64,000 bases of DNA from an uncultured Allomuricauda sp. (GCA_937899065.1 CALBPG010000237.1:1-64000), one strand, 5' to 3'. Shown: positions 31,305 through 41,716, counted from the stretch's first letter. Translations and numbers: made by a program. The notes: generated by a model from the letters alone, not told the origin.

Positions 31305-32642
31305 CTAATGACTTTTCTCTAGTGAAGCTAGTTTTGGTCCTTTTAAAAGAAAGGAACCCATTAATACAAAAATGATGATAAACAAAAGTCCCGCTAAAAG
31401 AAATACGCCAGTAGAAATCTGTTCGAAAAGCAATCCACCTAAAATCAACCCGAACATGCTGGCCATGCTTCCCATACTGTTGCCATAACCTTGTATGGCC
31501 CCTTGACTTTTGGCATCACCAGCACGTGCCAGCAAAGCCATGAAACTCGGCCACATAATACCATTTCCAAAAGACAAGAGCGTATTGGCCAAATACATTA
31601 ATCCAATAGAATCGCGAGATAATAAAACAAAGGCCAAGGCTAGGGTAATGGCACCCAGGGCTATCAATCGTTCATTGGGAACAAACTTTTGCAATCGGCC
31701 CAAAATCGGGCCTTGCACAATGACCATAATCAAACTGGAATACGCCAAAAAAATTCCCAGTTCCTTAGCAGACCAACCCAACTCGGTATTCGCATAAATG
31801 GGTAGTCCCGCATAAAAAAGACTGAACGCCAAAAAAGTCAAAAAGTAGATTCCATAAAGCAACGGGATGCGGGGTACATGGAGAATGTTTCGAAAGCTAT
31901 TTTTAAGCCCTTGATTGTCAGCCTCCCCTTCTTGAAAGCAATTCTTATGCTCAACCTGAAAAAACCGCCTCAAAGACCTCAATCGGATCGTACCAACATT
32001 TACAACACAGGGTACGGTTTCTTCCAATCGGATTTGAATGATAAAAATGGCAACCAAAGAAATCAAAGCTGCCAGAATCAGGGGTAGTAACTCTCCCATT
32101 ATGGTAGAAGCCAAAACGCCTGCAAACGCAGGACCTAACACAAAACCCAAACTCGTTGAAGCTCCCATTTTACCAAAATTGGCATTACGGTCTTCATCGG
32201 TGGAGATATCCGATAAGTAAGCATTGGCTACGGAAATATTTCCTCCCGTAAAACCATCTACCATACGCGCGAAGAAAATGGTCAACAGCGGTAGCGTCAT
32301 CACATATGGACTGGTACTGTCCACATTCGAGGACCACAGCTCGGTCTCTGGAAGCACGAAGGCTAGAATAAAAAGCATCCAAGCCAAAAAGGTTCCCAGT
32401 TGACTAATGACCAATACCTTTTTACGGCCAATTCGGTCGGAAAGTTTCCCTAAAATCGGGGCACCCAAAAATTGAAAGAAAGGGTAGGTAGCCCCCAAAA
32501 TACCGTAAATGAATCCGTTACCGCCAAAATCAGTAACAATAAAAATCAAAATGGGAACAACGATACTGTAGCCCAGAATACCAATGAAGTTCACTAGCAA
32601 AATGGGAAATATTTTTAGCGGAATCAAGTTCCTGAGTTGCAT
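31305..32642 (-). CDS. MFS transporter (drug exporter type)
   Basis: The 445-residue protein has 12 predicted helices and the MFS motif A GKLSDRIGRKKVLVISQ (about 60-76), with a central cytoplasmic loop near 205-245. The layout and SVANAYLSDISTDEDRNANFGKMGAS resemble TetA-like exporters. Substrate unknown; its place beside an RND efflux operon is consistent with drug or metabolite export. The start ATG is 32 bases downstream of the CPXCG gene, so they may be co-transcribed. Confidence 0.85.
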   Translation of the reverse strand: MQLRNLIPLKIFPILLVNFIGILGYSIVVPILIFIVTDFGGNGFIYGILGATYPFFQFLGAPILGKLSDRIGRKKVLVISQLGTFLAWMLFILAFVLPETELWSSNVDSTSPYVMTLPLLTIFFARMVDGFTGGNISVANAYLSDISTDEDRNANFGKMGASTSLGFVLGPAFAGVLASTIMGELLPLILAALISLVAIFIIQIRLEETVPCVVNVGTIRLRSLRRFFQVEHKNCFQEGEADNQGLKNSFRNILHVPRIPLLYGIYFLTFLAFSLFYAGLPIYANTELGWSAKELGIFLAYSSLIMVIVQGPILGRLQKFVPNERLIALGAITLALAFVLLSRDSIGLMYLANTLLSFGNGIMWPSFMALLARAGDAKSQGAIQGYGNSMGSMASMFGLILGGLLFEQISTGVFLLAGLLFIIIFVLMGSFLLKGPKLASLEKSH

Positions 32643-32674
32643 TATGGAAAGGTATCTCTTCTAAAGATACGGTT

Positions 32675-32857
32675 TTATTGTCCGAGCTCGAACGCTTCAA
32701 ATTGCACTAACTCTTCCCCTTGAAAAGTCGCTGTAACTTCAATGGGATTGCAACATACTTCGCAGTCCTCCACATAGGTTTGTTGCGGTATGGAATTATC
32801 CAACAAAAAAGAAATTTGCTCCCAACAATAAGGACATTGAAAAAAGTGTTCGTACAT
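32675..32857 (-). CDS. CPXCG-motif cysteine-rich protein
   Basis: A 60-residue protein with two Cys pairs: FFQCPYCWEQ and EVCCNPIEV. This is the CPxC...CxxC pattern of a small conserved family of putative zinc-ribbon proteins. The function is unknown. It lies 27 bases after the TolC-like gene and 32 bases before the MFS gene in the same direction. Confidence 0.85.
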   Translation of the reverse strand: MYEHFFQCPYCWEQISFLLDNSIPQQTYVEDCEVCCNPIEVTATFQGEELVQFEAFELGQ

Positions 32858-32884
32858 CAGCTTTGCACTTTGATAATTCCGGGA

Positions 32885-34201
32885 TTAGAAATCTGTATTC
32901 AGCAATTGCCCACTTACTTGCAACATCTGAAGTTCGGCAAGTTTCGCACTGTATTTTGCTTGGCTCTGTGCCAATTCAGCGTTTAAAAGGTTAAGCTGCG
33001 CTTGACGAAATTCAATAGAAGTAACCTGGCCCAATTTATAGCGTTCATTGGTTCGGTCGAAGTTGTTTTGATTGGTCTGTAAGTTTTTATCCTGTACATT
33101 CAACACAAACAATGCATTGGTATAACTGTCCCAAGCGTTTCGAATATCACGTTCTACTTCCAAAGTGATTTGCTTTTGTAAAAGCTCTTGGTTGGCATAT
33201 CCGATTTTCACGTTTTTGATGCTGGTTATTGAACGACCACCATCAAATAAATTCCAGGTAAGGTTAACCGAACCGGAAACTCCTGTTGATGTGTTTTGAA
33301 TCAAGAATGCCAGCGGACTGTTATTGTTCAATTCGTTCCAGCCATATGAACCTGTTAATCCCACTGTGGGCAAGAGCGAGCCTTTCGCTGCCTTGATATC
33401 AAATTGGTTGATATTCATTTGACGCTCTACAATTTTTAATCGGACATTATTCAATTTGGCTTCATTGCGCATATTCTCCATTTCCAGACCAGTCACAAAA
33501 GTGACTGCTGTATCGGCTGCAAAGGCAGTTTCCAAATCCCGGTTGAGAATGAGATTCAAATCGCGCATGGTGTTGCGCAGTTGTTGTTCTGCGTTTAAGA
33601 GGTTGATGCTATCTTGATTGATGTCCACCTCAGCGTTCAACACGTCCAAACCGGTGTTTTGACCATATTCGAATTGATATTGTGCTCTGTCCAATCGGTT
33701 TCGGGAAATCTCCAAAGCGGCTTCCAGGTTCTTGGCGTTTTCTGTGAGGCGTGCTGCTTCGTAATACACCGTAAACAATTGGAGTATCGTCGTCTCAATA
33801 GTTTGTCGCACCTCCAATTCGGATTGTTGGGTGCGTTCTTTGAAGCTTTTATAGTTATAGTATCGCCCTAATCCATCAAAAAGGGTGTAATCAACATTTA
33901 CGGAAGCATTATATCGTCGAGTCTCAGCACCATCCGCAGTTCGCGTATCACCACTCGCCAATTGTCCTTCGGTATTTTCTCGATTGATACTCCCCCCCGC
34001 TAAGGCTGAAACGGATGGCAAATAGCCTGAGTTCAAAATACTCGCATTGTTCTCATCAATCTTCAAGGTATTTTCTGCCACCTTAATGCCTAGATTGTTT
34101 TCCAGAACCAATGCTATGGCATCTTGCTTTGACAATACATTTTGCGCACTAAGAACGGCTGCTGTAAAACACAGGCCAATCAAGAGTAAGGTCTTTCGCA
34201 T
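32885..34201 (-). CDS. TolC-family outer-membrane efflux protein
   Basis: The 438-residue protein has a signal peptide (MRKTLLLIGLCFTAAVLSAQ). Two homologous halves of long helices with barrel strands are visible: NNLGIKVAENTLKIDENNASIL in the first, NVRLKIVERQMNINQFDIKAAKGSLLPTVGL in the second. It overlaps the RND pump gene by one base, so it is the outer-membrane channel of the tripartite system encoded at 32885-38618. Confidence 0.9.
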   Translation of the reverse strand: MRKTLLLIGLCFTAAVLSAQNVLSKQDAIALVLENNLGIKVAENTLKIDENNASILNSGYLPSVSALAGGSINRENTEGQLASGDTRTADGAETRRYNASVNVDYTLFDGLGRYYNYKSFKERTQQSELEVRQTIETTILQLFTVYYEAARLTENAKNLEAALEISRNRLDRAQYQFEYGQNTGLDVLNAEVDINQDSINLLNAEQQLRNTMRDLNLILNRDLETAFAADTAVTFVTGLEMENMRNEAKLNNVRLKIVERQMNINQFDIKAAKGSLLPTVGLTGSYGWNELNNNSPLAFLIQNTSTGVSGSVNLTWNLFDGGRSITSIKNVKIGYANQELLQKQITLEVERDIRNAWDSYTNALFVLNVQDKNLQTNQNNFDRTNERYKLGQVTSIEFRQAQLNLLNAELAQSQAKYSAKLAELQMLQVSGQLLNTDF

Positions 34202-37200
34202 TACACCGTTTCTTCTAAAACTTTTGATTTGGTTGGAGGGTCGGTCAATGAAACTTTTTTCTCGGGCGGACCATAGGTTTCTTCCAACATATGGGTTTCT
34301 TCTTTTTGTTCTTTAATGGCGCGCTCTACTTCTTCTCTAGAAACTTTATTCCCCGTCCAAATGCGTTTAGCAGATACTTTCAAAAAGTTTCCAAAGGATA
34401 AAAACAAAGGAAGCATGACTAGCGTAAGAACGGTTGCAAAACCAATACCGTAAGCAATTGAAATAGCCATGGGCTTTAAGAACTGGGCCTGTCTACTTTT
34501 TTCGAGAAGAAGCGGTGCCAAACCTGCTATCGTGGTCACCGAGGTTAAGAAAATAGCTCTAAACCGGGACCGTCCTGCTTCGTAAATCGCTTCATTAAAG
34601 TTCAAGCCATTTCGCAGATTACTGTTGAACTTTCCTATCAATACCAAACCATCATTGACCATAATCCCTATTAAAGCGATGATACCCAACATGGACAATA
34701 TATTGATAGGGAAACCGTGGATAAAATGACCCCAAGCCACCGCAGTTAAACTGAAAGGCACTAACAGAATCAATAATAAAGGTTGGCTGAAACTTCTAAA
34801 GGTAAAGGCAATAGTGACAAAAATGAGGAACAACACGGTAAACCCTACTAATTTCAGAGACCTCAGCAATTTACCTGCTTCCCGATTCTGACCTTCATAA
34901 GAAGGCGTTATAGAAGGATACTTGGATTGGATGTCAGGCATTACCTCAGTTCGAACCCATTGCATCGCTTCGGTACCCGTAGTTTCTTTAGGGTTTTTAA
35001 GGTCTGCGGATACGCGAATTTCACGCTGGCCATCCAAGTGGTTGATGGCGACCTCCCCGCGTTTAATCGAATACTCAGCGATTTCCTTTAATGGAATGCG
35101 TGAACCATTCGGTGCTAAAATCCGCATATCGTCCAAATCGGCGATGGAAGACCGATTGGGACGGTCGTACCGAACCCAAACCCGAATTTCATCAGGGCCT
35201 CTTTGAAAACGTTGCGCCTGGGCTCCGAAAAAGGCCGCTCGAACTTGATTCATGACGGTTCTCAAGTCCAATCCCAACAAATAAGCGTTTTCTTTAAGTT
35301 CTAACTGTATTTCCTTGATTCCAGCAGGATCATTATCTGAAACATCCTTCAACAGCGTATTGTTCAACATGGCCGTTTTAAGCTCTTCTTTGGCCGCTTT
35401 GAGTTCTTGTATATTATTTCCCAAAAGAGACACTGAAACCGGGTCTCCTCCAAAATTTCCACCAGAACCATAAATCAAGCTTTCAACCCCAATCACTGGG
35501 CCTACCAATTCACGTAAACGTCCTGTAACCAAATCGGACGCCACTTCATCAGGCCGTTCTTCTCCGGGCAAAAGGTTAATCTCCAAAGTTGCCGACGCAG
35601 AACCCGGACCCACTCTTTTCAACATATTTACAAAGAGTTCTTTGTCGTTGTTACCTAAATATTTTTCCGTCAACTCTTGGTTTACGATTTTCGCCTTGTC
35701 TTGGATAAGACTAATAATGGAGTCCGTTACCCGTTCATTGGTTCCGTTAGGCATTTCAAGCTCTACAGCGACCCTATCACTGGCAATTCTTGGAAAAAAC
35801 GCGGTTCGAATAATTCCCCCACCGATGGACCCAAAGGTCAAAATTAGGGCGAATAAAAAGATGGAAAACGTTAGAAACTTATAGTTTAGAGAGAATCTCA
35901 GGATTGGGCTGTACAGCTTATCCCGCATCCAAGCCATGGATTGGTCCCCAAGCTTGTTGATTTTTCGCAACTCTGAAAACACTTTGGCAACTCCTGTTTT
36001 AGTTTCCTTTTTTTGCGGTTTCAAGGCTTTGGAATGCGCCAAGTGAGCTGGTAAAATAATCAACGCCTCCACTAGTGAAACAACCAAAGTCAAAATCACA
36101 ATTATGGATACTTCACTGAAGAAATTCCCGATTCGTCCATCTAGAAACAGAAAGATAGAAAATGCCAGAATAGTGGTAATAATGGCCGATAAGATGGGTG
36201 GAATCACTTCCATGGTACCATCTATTGCCGCACGGATAGGTGTTTTTCCTTTTTCAAAGTGCTGGTAAATGTTCTCTGCGATAACGATACCATCATCGAC
36301 CAGAATACCAATTACGATAATCATTCCAAAAAGGGAAAGCACGTTAATCGTCACATTGAACAAGGGTGCAAAGATGAACATCCCCAAAAAGGCCACAGGT
36401 AATCCAAAAGCTACCCAGAACGCTAATCTTGTATTTAAGAAAAGGGATAAAAATATCAATACCAAAATCATCCCTACAATGGCATTTTCTTGAAGTAACT
36501 CGGTTCGTTGCACCAAGGTTTTGGAACGATCATCAATGATATCCAAGCGAACATTCGTGTATTGAGTGTTGAAGTCTGCGATGTAAGCCTTGACCTTGTC
36601 TGACGAACTGATCAAGTCTTCGGTATTGGTGCTGGTCACCGTAATGTCTACGGACAATTCGCCGTTGTAATACAGCATGTTTGGTGTTTCCGAAAACCTG
36701 TCCCGTACTACTGCAACATCTTTGAGTCGGACCGTTTTACCTTGGGCATCGGTTCGCACTACGATATTCGAAAGCTCCTTTCCAAAATAAGAGCGATTGT
36801 TCGCACGAATCAGATACTCTTCGGTATCCGTTTTGATGTTTCCACCCGTGACTAAAAGATTCGCATTGTTCACTGCTTGTGACACTTCAGCAAATGAAAG
36901 GTTATAAGCCAGCAAGCTATTTTCGTTAACCGCTATTTCGATTTCTTCTTCAGGATATCCGGCAATAGTAATTTGGGATATCCCGGAGATAGCTCTTAGG
37001 TCGTTCTCTACCTTTCTTGAAATTTCCTTAAGCGTAGTCAAGGGTACATTGCTCCCACTGATGGCAAAGCTGATTGTTGGTCGAACCGCTTCCAATTTGG
37101 ATACAATTAAGGGTTCCATCTCCGCTGGAAAAGTAGGTACACGGTCTACCGCATTTTTGACCTCCAACAGCATGAAATCAATGTCTTGCCCTTTTTCAAT

Positions 37201-37485
37201 CTCTACATTGATGCTACCCGTATTTTCTCTTGAAGTGGAAGTAACCCGCTCCACTCCTTGCAATCCTTTGAGATTGTCTTCGATTTTAAGTACGATTCCT
37301 TCCTCAATCTCCTGCGGCGAAGCACCCGGATACGCAATGGTAATCAATACATTTTCAGAATCCGTTAGTGGAAAAAAGGAGGACTTTAAGGAAAACGCTC
37401 CGAGAATCCCAAAGATGAAAAATGCGATAATAATAACATTGACCGCAACATGATACTTTATGAAGTAAGAAATGACTTTTTTCAC
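34201..37485 (-). CDS. RND-family efflux pump (AcrB/HAE1-like inner-membrane permease)
   Basis: The 1094-residue protein has 12 membrane helices and two large periplasmic loops. It begins with a helix and FPLTDSENVLITIAYPGASPQEIEEGI, the first porter motif. The proton-relay pair is seen in GILVDDGIVIAENI (Asp-Asp near 395) in helix 4, and its counterpart in the second half is IGIMVNDGLVLIGKFN. The HAE1-type features favour drugs or lipophilic molecules as substrate over metal ions. It sits between the adaptor and TolC genes, with four- and one-base overlaps. Confidence 0.92.
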   Translation of the reverse strand: MKKVISYFIKYHVAVNVIIIAFFIFGILGAFSLKSSFFPLTDSENVLITIAYPGASPQEIEEGIVLKIEDNLKGLQGVERVTSTSRENTGSINVEIEKGQDIDFMLLEVKNAVDRVPTFPAEMEPLIVSKLEAVRPTISFAISGSNVPLTTLKEISRKVENDLRAISGISQITIAGYPEEEIEIAVNENSLLAYNLSFAEVSQAVNNANLLVTGGNIKTDTEEYLIRANNRSYFGKELSNIVVRTDAQGKTVRLKDVAVVRDRFSETPNMLYYNGELSVDITVTSTNTEDLISSSDKVKAYIADFNTQYTNVRLDIIDDRSKTLVQRTELLQENAIVGMILVLIFLSLFLNTRLAFWVAFGLPVAFLGMFIFAPLFNVTINVLSLFGMIIVIGILVDDGIVIAENIYQHFEKGKTPIRAAIDGTMEVIPPILSAIITTILAFSIFLFLDGRIGNFFSEVSIIVILTLVVSLVEALIILPAHLAHSKALKPQKKETKTGVAKVFSELRKINKLGDQSMAWMRDKLYSPILRFSLNYKFLTFSIFLFALILTFGSIGGGIIRTAFFPRIASDRVAVELEMPNGTNERVTDSIISLIQDKAKIVNQELTEKYLGNNDKELFVNMLKRVGPGSASATLEINLLPGEERPDEVASDLVTGRLRELVGPVIGVESLIYGSGGNFGGDPVSVSLLGNNIQELKAAKEELKTAMLNNTLLKDVSDNDPAGIKEIQLELKENAYLLGLDLRTVMNQVRAAFFGAQAQRFQRGPDEIRVWVRYDRPNRSSIADLDDMRILAPNGSRIPLKEIAEYSIKRGEVAINHLDGQREIRVSADLKNPKETTGTEAMQWVRTEVMPDIQSKYPSITPSYEGQNREAGKLLRSLKLVGFTVLFLIFVTIAFTFRSFSQPLLLILLVPFSLTAVAWGHFIHGFPINILSMLGIIALIGIMVNDGLVLIGKFNSNLRNGLNFNEAIYEAGRSRFRAIFLTSVTTIAGLAPLLLEKSRQAQFLKPMAISIAYGIGFATVLTLVMLPLFLSFGNFLKVSAKRIWTGNKVSREEVERAIKEQKEETHMLEETYGPPEKKVSLTDPPTKSKVLEETV

Positions 37486-38618
37486 GGTCTAGTCTTTTGT
37501 TTTGCGCTGGGGTCATAAACTTTCACCATCATCCCCACATAAGCTCCCACCAAAGCTTTGCTTACTATGACTTCGTCGTTAGGCACATCCTTAACCACTA
37601 CGGTTTTCTCAGAAAAATAAATGGGTCGCACTTCAATGGCATCCAACACAGAATCGCGGACCACAAAAAGCCGATTGCCATCCATAAGGAGGGACCTATT
37701 GATTTCGATGGCATTCTCCTCGTTTTTGGCTTCCAAGTTGGCTTCCAGGTATTGTCCTTCTTTTAAAGTGTCATCTTTTACTTCGATAAACACGGTTACC
37801 GTTTGCGAGCTAGCATCTACCCGTCCATTTACCCGTGTCACCTTCCCTTCATAGGTTTGGGTTTTTTCAAGATTTGAGAGTGTTACGCTTTTGCCTACAG
37901 CTAAAAAGTCTCCATAGGTTTTGCTAACCGAAACTTCAAGTTCATATACTCCTGTATTGATGAACTCCCCCAACTTTTGACCACCTCGTACTAAAGTACC
38001 TTCGGTTACCATCGCCTCTGCTAAGATTCCAGAGAAAGGTGCCCGAATGACATATTTTGAAAGGCGTTGTTCTAGATTTTTGACATTGTAAAAGTTGGTG
38101 ATGATTCCCCTACCGGTAATAAAGAAGCGTTCTTTGTCTGAGTCGATGTTCGGTAACTCAGGCGTGCTTTTGGTTAAGTCAAAACCATCGAGATACGTTT
38201 GCCATTTGGGATAGATTTCAGGATAATCCAATCGTAAATCCGGCATAATGGCCGTAATCAGATTGTACAAATTGCTCTTCGCAGATTGTACGCTAGCGTA
38301 ATATTCGTCAGAATCGATTCGGATAAGCAATTCCCCCTGGCGGTACTCTTGACCGGTACGAAATAATTTACCCACTGGGCGAAACACACCCTGCACTTCA
38401 GAGAACAATTCTACCCGCTGTTTGGCCTTTAAATTTCCGTTAGCGGGAATCTTTATGGGTACCAAACCATTCTGAACCGTATCCACAAATACGGTTTTAA
38501 CCATTTTTCCGGGTCGGGGCCTCCTACTCTTTTTGCTACCGGCAATTACCTTGGCGAAATATACCCCAAGCACTATCAAAACAACTCCAACAATGGAGGA
38601 AACGATGACCTTACGCAT
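37482..38618 (-). CDS. RND efflux periplasmic adaptor (MFP)
   Basis: The 378-residue protein has an N-terminal anchor helix (VSSIVGVVLIVLGVYFAKVIAG). The lipoyl/barrel-sandwich parts are split as VELFSEVQGVFRPVGKLFRTGQEYRQGELL and YVIRAPFSGILAEAMVTEGTLVRGGQKLGEF, enclosing a short helical hairpin. The beta-barrel domain follows at about 240-300. It overlaps the pump gene by four bases. First gene of the efflux operon; no dedicated regulator adjoins it. Confidence 0.92.
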   Translation of the reverse strand: MRKVIVSSIVGVVLIVLGVYFAKVIAGSKKSRRPRPGKMVKTVFVDTVQNGLVPIKIPANGNLKAKQRVELFSEVQGVFRPVGKLFRTGQEYRQGELLIRIDSDEYYASVQSAKSNLYNLITAIMPDLRLDYPEIYPKWQTYLDGFDLTKSTPELPNIDSDKERFFITGRGIITNFYNVKNLEQRLSKYVIRAPFSGILAEAMVTEGTLVRGGQKLGEFINTGVYELEVSVSKTYGDFLAVGKSVTLSNLEKTQTYEGKVTRVNGRVDASSQTVTVFIEVKDDTLKEGQYLEANLEAKNEENAIEINRSLLMDGNRLFVVRDSVLDAIEVRPIYFSEKTVVVKDVPNDEVIVSKALVGAYVGMMVKVYDPSAKQKTRP

Positions 38619-38714
38619 TTCTGGGTGAATTAGTCTCTACAAAGCTATTCGGAACATTACATCCTCAGGTTAAATATTTCATAAATGTTTAACGGAAATT
38701 CTAAAAGGTGGAAC

Positions 38715-38744
38715 AAAAAAATGGGGATACACGCCTGTATCCCC
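38715..38744 (-). terminator. Terminator of the LRR gene
   Basis: GGGGATACA, loop CGCC, TGTATCCCC; on the minus strand it is followed by a seven-base U run. Located 28 bases past the LRR stop codon. Confidence 0.88.
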
Positions 38745-38771
38745 AAACCAAACAAACTAAAGTATAACTAA

Positions 38772-39662
38772 CTACTCATTATCGTCATCGTCTTCGAATT
38801 TCGTATCGGCCATTCTCGTGCGCTGCAACTGAATGTCGTTGAAGCGTGGTTGAGAGCTGGCGTCGTCACTATCAAATACCAAGAATTGCTGTGAATTCAT
38901 GGCGCGAAGACCTTCAAAAGAATCAAAGCGATTGTTTTGAAGTTGTAATATTTTTAGGCTGGCTAGTTGAGAGAACTCCAAAGGTATTTCTCCTCCCAAC
39001 TGGTTGTTGGCCAGCACCAATTCTTTCAATTTATCAAGCTTTCCAATTTCAGCAGGAATATTTCCTTCCAACCCATTTTCAAAAAGGCCTAATGCTTCCA
39101 ATTTGGCCAGATTTCCAATAGCACTAGGAATACGTCCTCTTAAATTGTTACTTGACAAGTTCAATTCTTTCAAATTCGTCAACTCTCCAAAACCTTCTGG
39201 AATATTTCCTGACAAGAAGTTATTGAACATCGAGAATACCTTAAGGTTACTCAGCTGTCCAATCTCCTGAGGAAGATTTCCTTTAATTCGATTCATCTCC
39301 AACCTCAAAATTTGAAGGTTTTTGAGATTTGTAAATGAAGTTGGTAATTCACCAGTGATTTTATTGAATGCAAGATTCAAGTGGGTCAGATGCTGCAACT
39401 TTCCGATATCTTGAGGCAAAGTACCTTCTAAGTTGTTGCGGAACAGGTTGATTTGCGTTACGTGATCATTTTCTACAGTAATTCCTTTCCAAGTAGAAAC
39501 CGGGGCCTTAAGGTCCCAAGCAATGAGCCATTGTGAACCTTTTGTGCTATTGTACAATTCTACGAGTACCTTTTTTTCCTTTTGAGGTACTTCGGCATGC
39601 CCCAAAAAGGGTAACATCGCAGCAAGCATCAAGAGTGAAATTCGTTGGAGTTTCGCAGTCAT
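38772..39662 (-). CDS. Secreted plant-type leucine-rich-repeat protein
   Basis: The 296-residue protein has a signal peptide (MTAKLQRISLLMLAAMLPFLGHA). A cap region resembles plant LRR N-termini (LVELYNSTKGSQWL...STWKGITVEND). About seven repeats of the plant-specific form L-x-x-L-x-x-L-x-L-x-x-N-x-(L/I)-x-G-x-(I/L)-P-x-x-(I/F)-G follow, for example LTHLNLAFNKITGELPTSF and LKELNLSSNNLRGRIPSAIG. The C-terminal tail is acidic (KFEDDDDNE). Proteins with this repeat occur in Bacteroidota and are usually surface or secreted binding proteins. It has its own terminator. Confidence 0.85.
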   Translation of the reverse strand: MTAKLQRISLLMLAAMLPFLGHAEVPQKEKKVLVELYNSTKGSQWLIAWDLKAPVSTWKGITVENDHVTQINLFRNNLEGTLPQDIGKLQHLTHLNLAFNKITGELPTSFTNLKNLQILRLEMNRIKGNLPQEIGQLSNLKVFSMFNNFLSGNIPEGFGELTNLKELNLSSNNLRGRIPSAIGNLAKLEALGLFENGLEGNIPAEIGKLDKLKELVLANNQLGGEIPLEFSQLASLKILQLQNNRFDSFEGLRAMNSQQFLVFDSDDASSQPRFNDIQLQRTRMADTKFEDDDDNE

Positions 39663-39796
39663 GGTTTTGTTGGTTTATAAGAATTACCCTACAAATCAAA
39701 GAATAAAGAAAAAACCTACAAAATTAAAAAGGCTAACTAGGCTGTATTTGTTGTGAACTAAGACAAATCTGTTGTGTGTCCGACGAACGGTTGGCT

Positions 39797-41716
39797 TTAT
39801 CCGTTCAATTCATCGATAGTTTCGGATAAGGTTTCCCACTCGGCCATGCATTCCTCAAGGGTTTTCTTTTTACCGTGATAGGCATCGAAAAAACCTTGCT
39901 TAGCAATTGTGGTATCGTAATCCATCATCATTTCATGGTCCATGACACCTATTTCCTTTTCGAGCTCCGTGATTTTCTTTTCCAAACTACCCAACTTGTT
40001 TTTCAAGGACTTCAACTTCTTTTGGGTAGCGTAATCCGTAGTAGTCTCAGTTTTGGACGAAGGGGCTTGCTTATCCTGCTTGGTCTTTTGTTCTATGCTC
40101 CTAAAATCTGCTGCCGCCCTTTGCTCAAGGTAAAAGTCGATATCCCCGAGGTACTCTTTTAGGCTTCCATCTTTAAATTCGAGGACCTTATCTGTTAGCC
40201 CCTGAAGAAAATCACGGTCGTGTGATACCAAAATCAAGGTCCCTTCAAAATTCCGCAATGCTTCTTTCAAAACATTTTTGGATTGAATGTCTAGGTGGTT
40301 CGTGGGCTCATCCATCACCAAAACATTGAACGGTTGCAATAACATCTTGGCTAAGGCTAAGCGGTTGCGCTCGCCTCCAGAAAGTACTTTCACATATTTG
40401 TCTACCTCATCTCCTCGAAAAAGGAATGAACCCAGGATATCGCGTACCTTACTTCGGTTGGATTCATTCGCGGCATCCACCATGGTATCCAAAATGGTTT
40501 TGGAACCATCGAGATATTCCGCTTGGTTTTGCGCGAAATAACCAATTTGCACATTATGGCCTATGGTCAATTGCCCTGTATGGTCTAGTTCGCCTACCAG
40601 GATTTTGGCCAAGGTGGTCTTGCCTTGACCGTTTTGGCCCACAAAAGCGGTTTTGCTATTGCGTTCCAACAACATGTCCACCCGTTTCAGTACCGTTTTC
40701 GACCCATAGGACTTCCCCAAGTCTTCCATCGTCGCGATAACCTTACCTGGATTTACGGATAACGGAAAGCGTACCGACATTACCGCAGTATCTTCTTCCT
40801 CGACCTCAATCCGGTCAATACGGTCCAACTTTTTGATAAGGGATTGGGCCATGGAGGCCTTACTGGCCTTCGCACGAAACTTTTCTATCAAGCGCTCGGT
40901 TTGCTGTATCTGTTTGTCTTGGTTCTTCTGTGCACTGAGTTGCTGCTGCCGAATTTCACTTTTATACGCCAGATAGGCGGTATAAGGCTTCTTCACATCA
41001 TAAATACGACCCAATGATATTTCAATGGTTCGATTGGTGACATTATCCAAGAACATTTTATCGTGGGAAACAATGACCACAGCGCCACTGTAAGACCGTA
41101 AAAACTGCTCAAGCCATAAAATAGACTCAATATCCAAGTGATTGGTCGGCTCATCCAACAACAGAATATGATGGTTTTGTAAAAGAAGTTTTGCCAACTC
41201 AATACGCATACGCCATCCTCCAGAAAACGTATCGGTAAGTTTATCGAACTCTTCCCGTTTAAAACCTAGGCCTTGTAGTACTTTCTCGGTTTCCCCTTGG
41301 TACGCATACCCTCCAATGAGCTCATACCGTTGGGTTACTTCCGTTAAGTCTATCATGAGCTGGTTGTACCCCTCACTTTCATAATCGGTACGTTCCGCCA
41401 ACTGATGATTTATATGTTCGAGTTGGGCTTCCAGCTGCTTAATTTCATGAAAGGCTTGATAGGCTTCATCCAAGACCGTTCGCCCTTGTTCAAAATCAAT
41501 GTCCTGCTTTAGAAACCCGATGCTGACCTCTTTCTCCAGTGCCAAACTTCCTTCATCGGGCTCCTGCTCTTTTGATAAAATCCGAAGCAAAGTGGACTTC
41601 CCCGCACCGTTCTTTCCGATAAGACCTACACGATCACCTGCATTTAGACGAAAGGCGATTGCTTCAAAAAGATATTCTCCTCCAAAAGCGACTGAAAGGT
41701 TGTGGATATTAAGCAT
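39797..41716 (-). CDS. ABC-F family ATPase (Uup/EttA-like)
   Basis: The 639-residue protein has two ABC domains without membrane parts. Walker A motifs are GKNGAGKST (about 36-44) and GQNGQGKTT (about 360). Signature motifs are FSGGWRMRIELAKLLL and LSGGERNRLALAKMLL, and both Walker B regions read LLDEPTNHLDI or VMDEPTNHLDI. The inter-domain linker (about 240-310) and C-terminal coiled coil (KKLKSLKNKLGSLEKKITELEKEIG) are typical of Uup-like members. ABC-F proteins act on the ribosome E site; the exact subtype is not settled from sequence alone. Confidence 0.9.
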   Translation of the reverse strand: MLNIHNLSVAFGGEYLFEAIAFRLNAGDRVGLIGKNGAGKSTLLRILSKEQEPDEGSLALEKEVSIGFLKQDIDFEQGRTVLDEAYQAFHEIKQLEAQLEHINHQLAERTDYESEGYNQLMIDLTEVTQRYELIGGYAYQGETEKVLQGLGFKREEFDKLTDTFSGGWRMRIELAKLLLQNHHILLLDEPTNHLDIESILWLEQFLRSYSGAVVIVSHDKMFLDNVTNRTIEISLGRIYDVKKPYTAYLAYKSEIRQQQLSAQKNQDKQIQQTERLIEKFRAKASKASMAQSLIKKLDRIDRIEVEEEDTAVMSVRFPLSVNPGKVIATMEDLGKSYGSKTVLKRVDMLLERNSKTAFVGQNGQGKTTLAKILVGELDHTGQLTIGHNVQIGYFAQNQAEYLDGSKTILDTMVDAANESNRSKVRDILGSFLFRGDEVDKYVKVLSGGERNRLALAKMLLQPFNVLVMDEPTNHLDIQSKNVLKEALRNFEGTLILVSHDRDFLQGLTDKVLEFKDGSLKEYLGDIDFYLEQRAAADFRSIEQKTKQDKQAPSSKTETTTDYATQKKLKSLKNKLGSLEKKITELEKEIGVMDHEMMMDYDTTIAKQGFFDAYHGKKKTLEECMAEWETLSETIDELNG

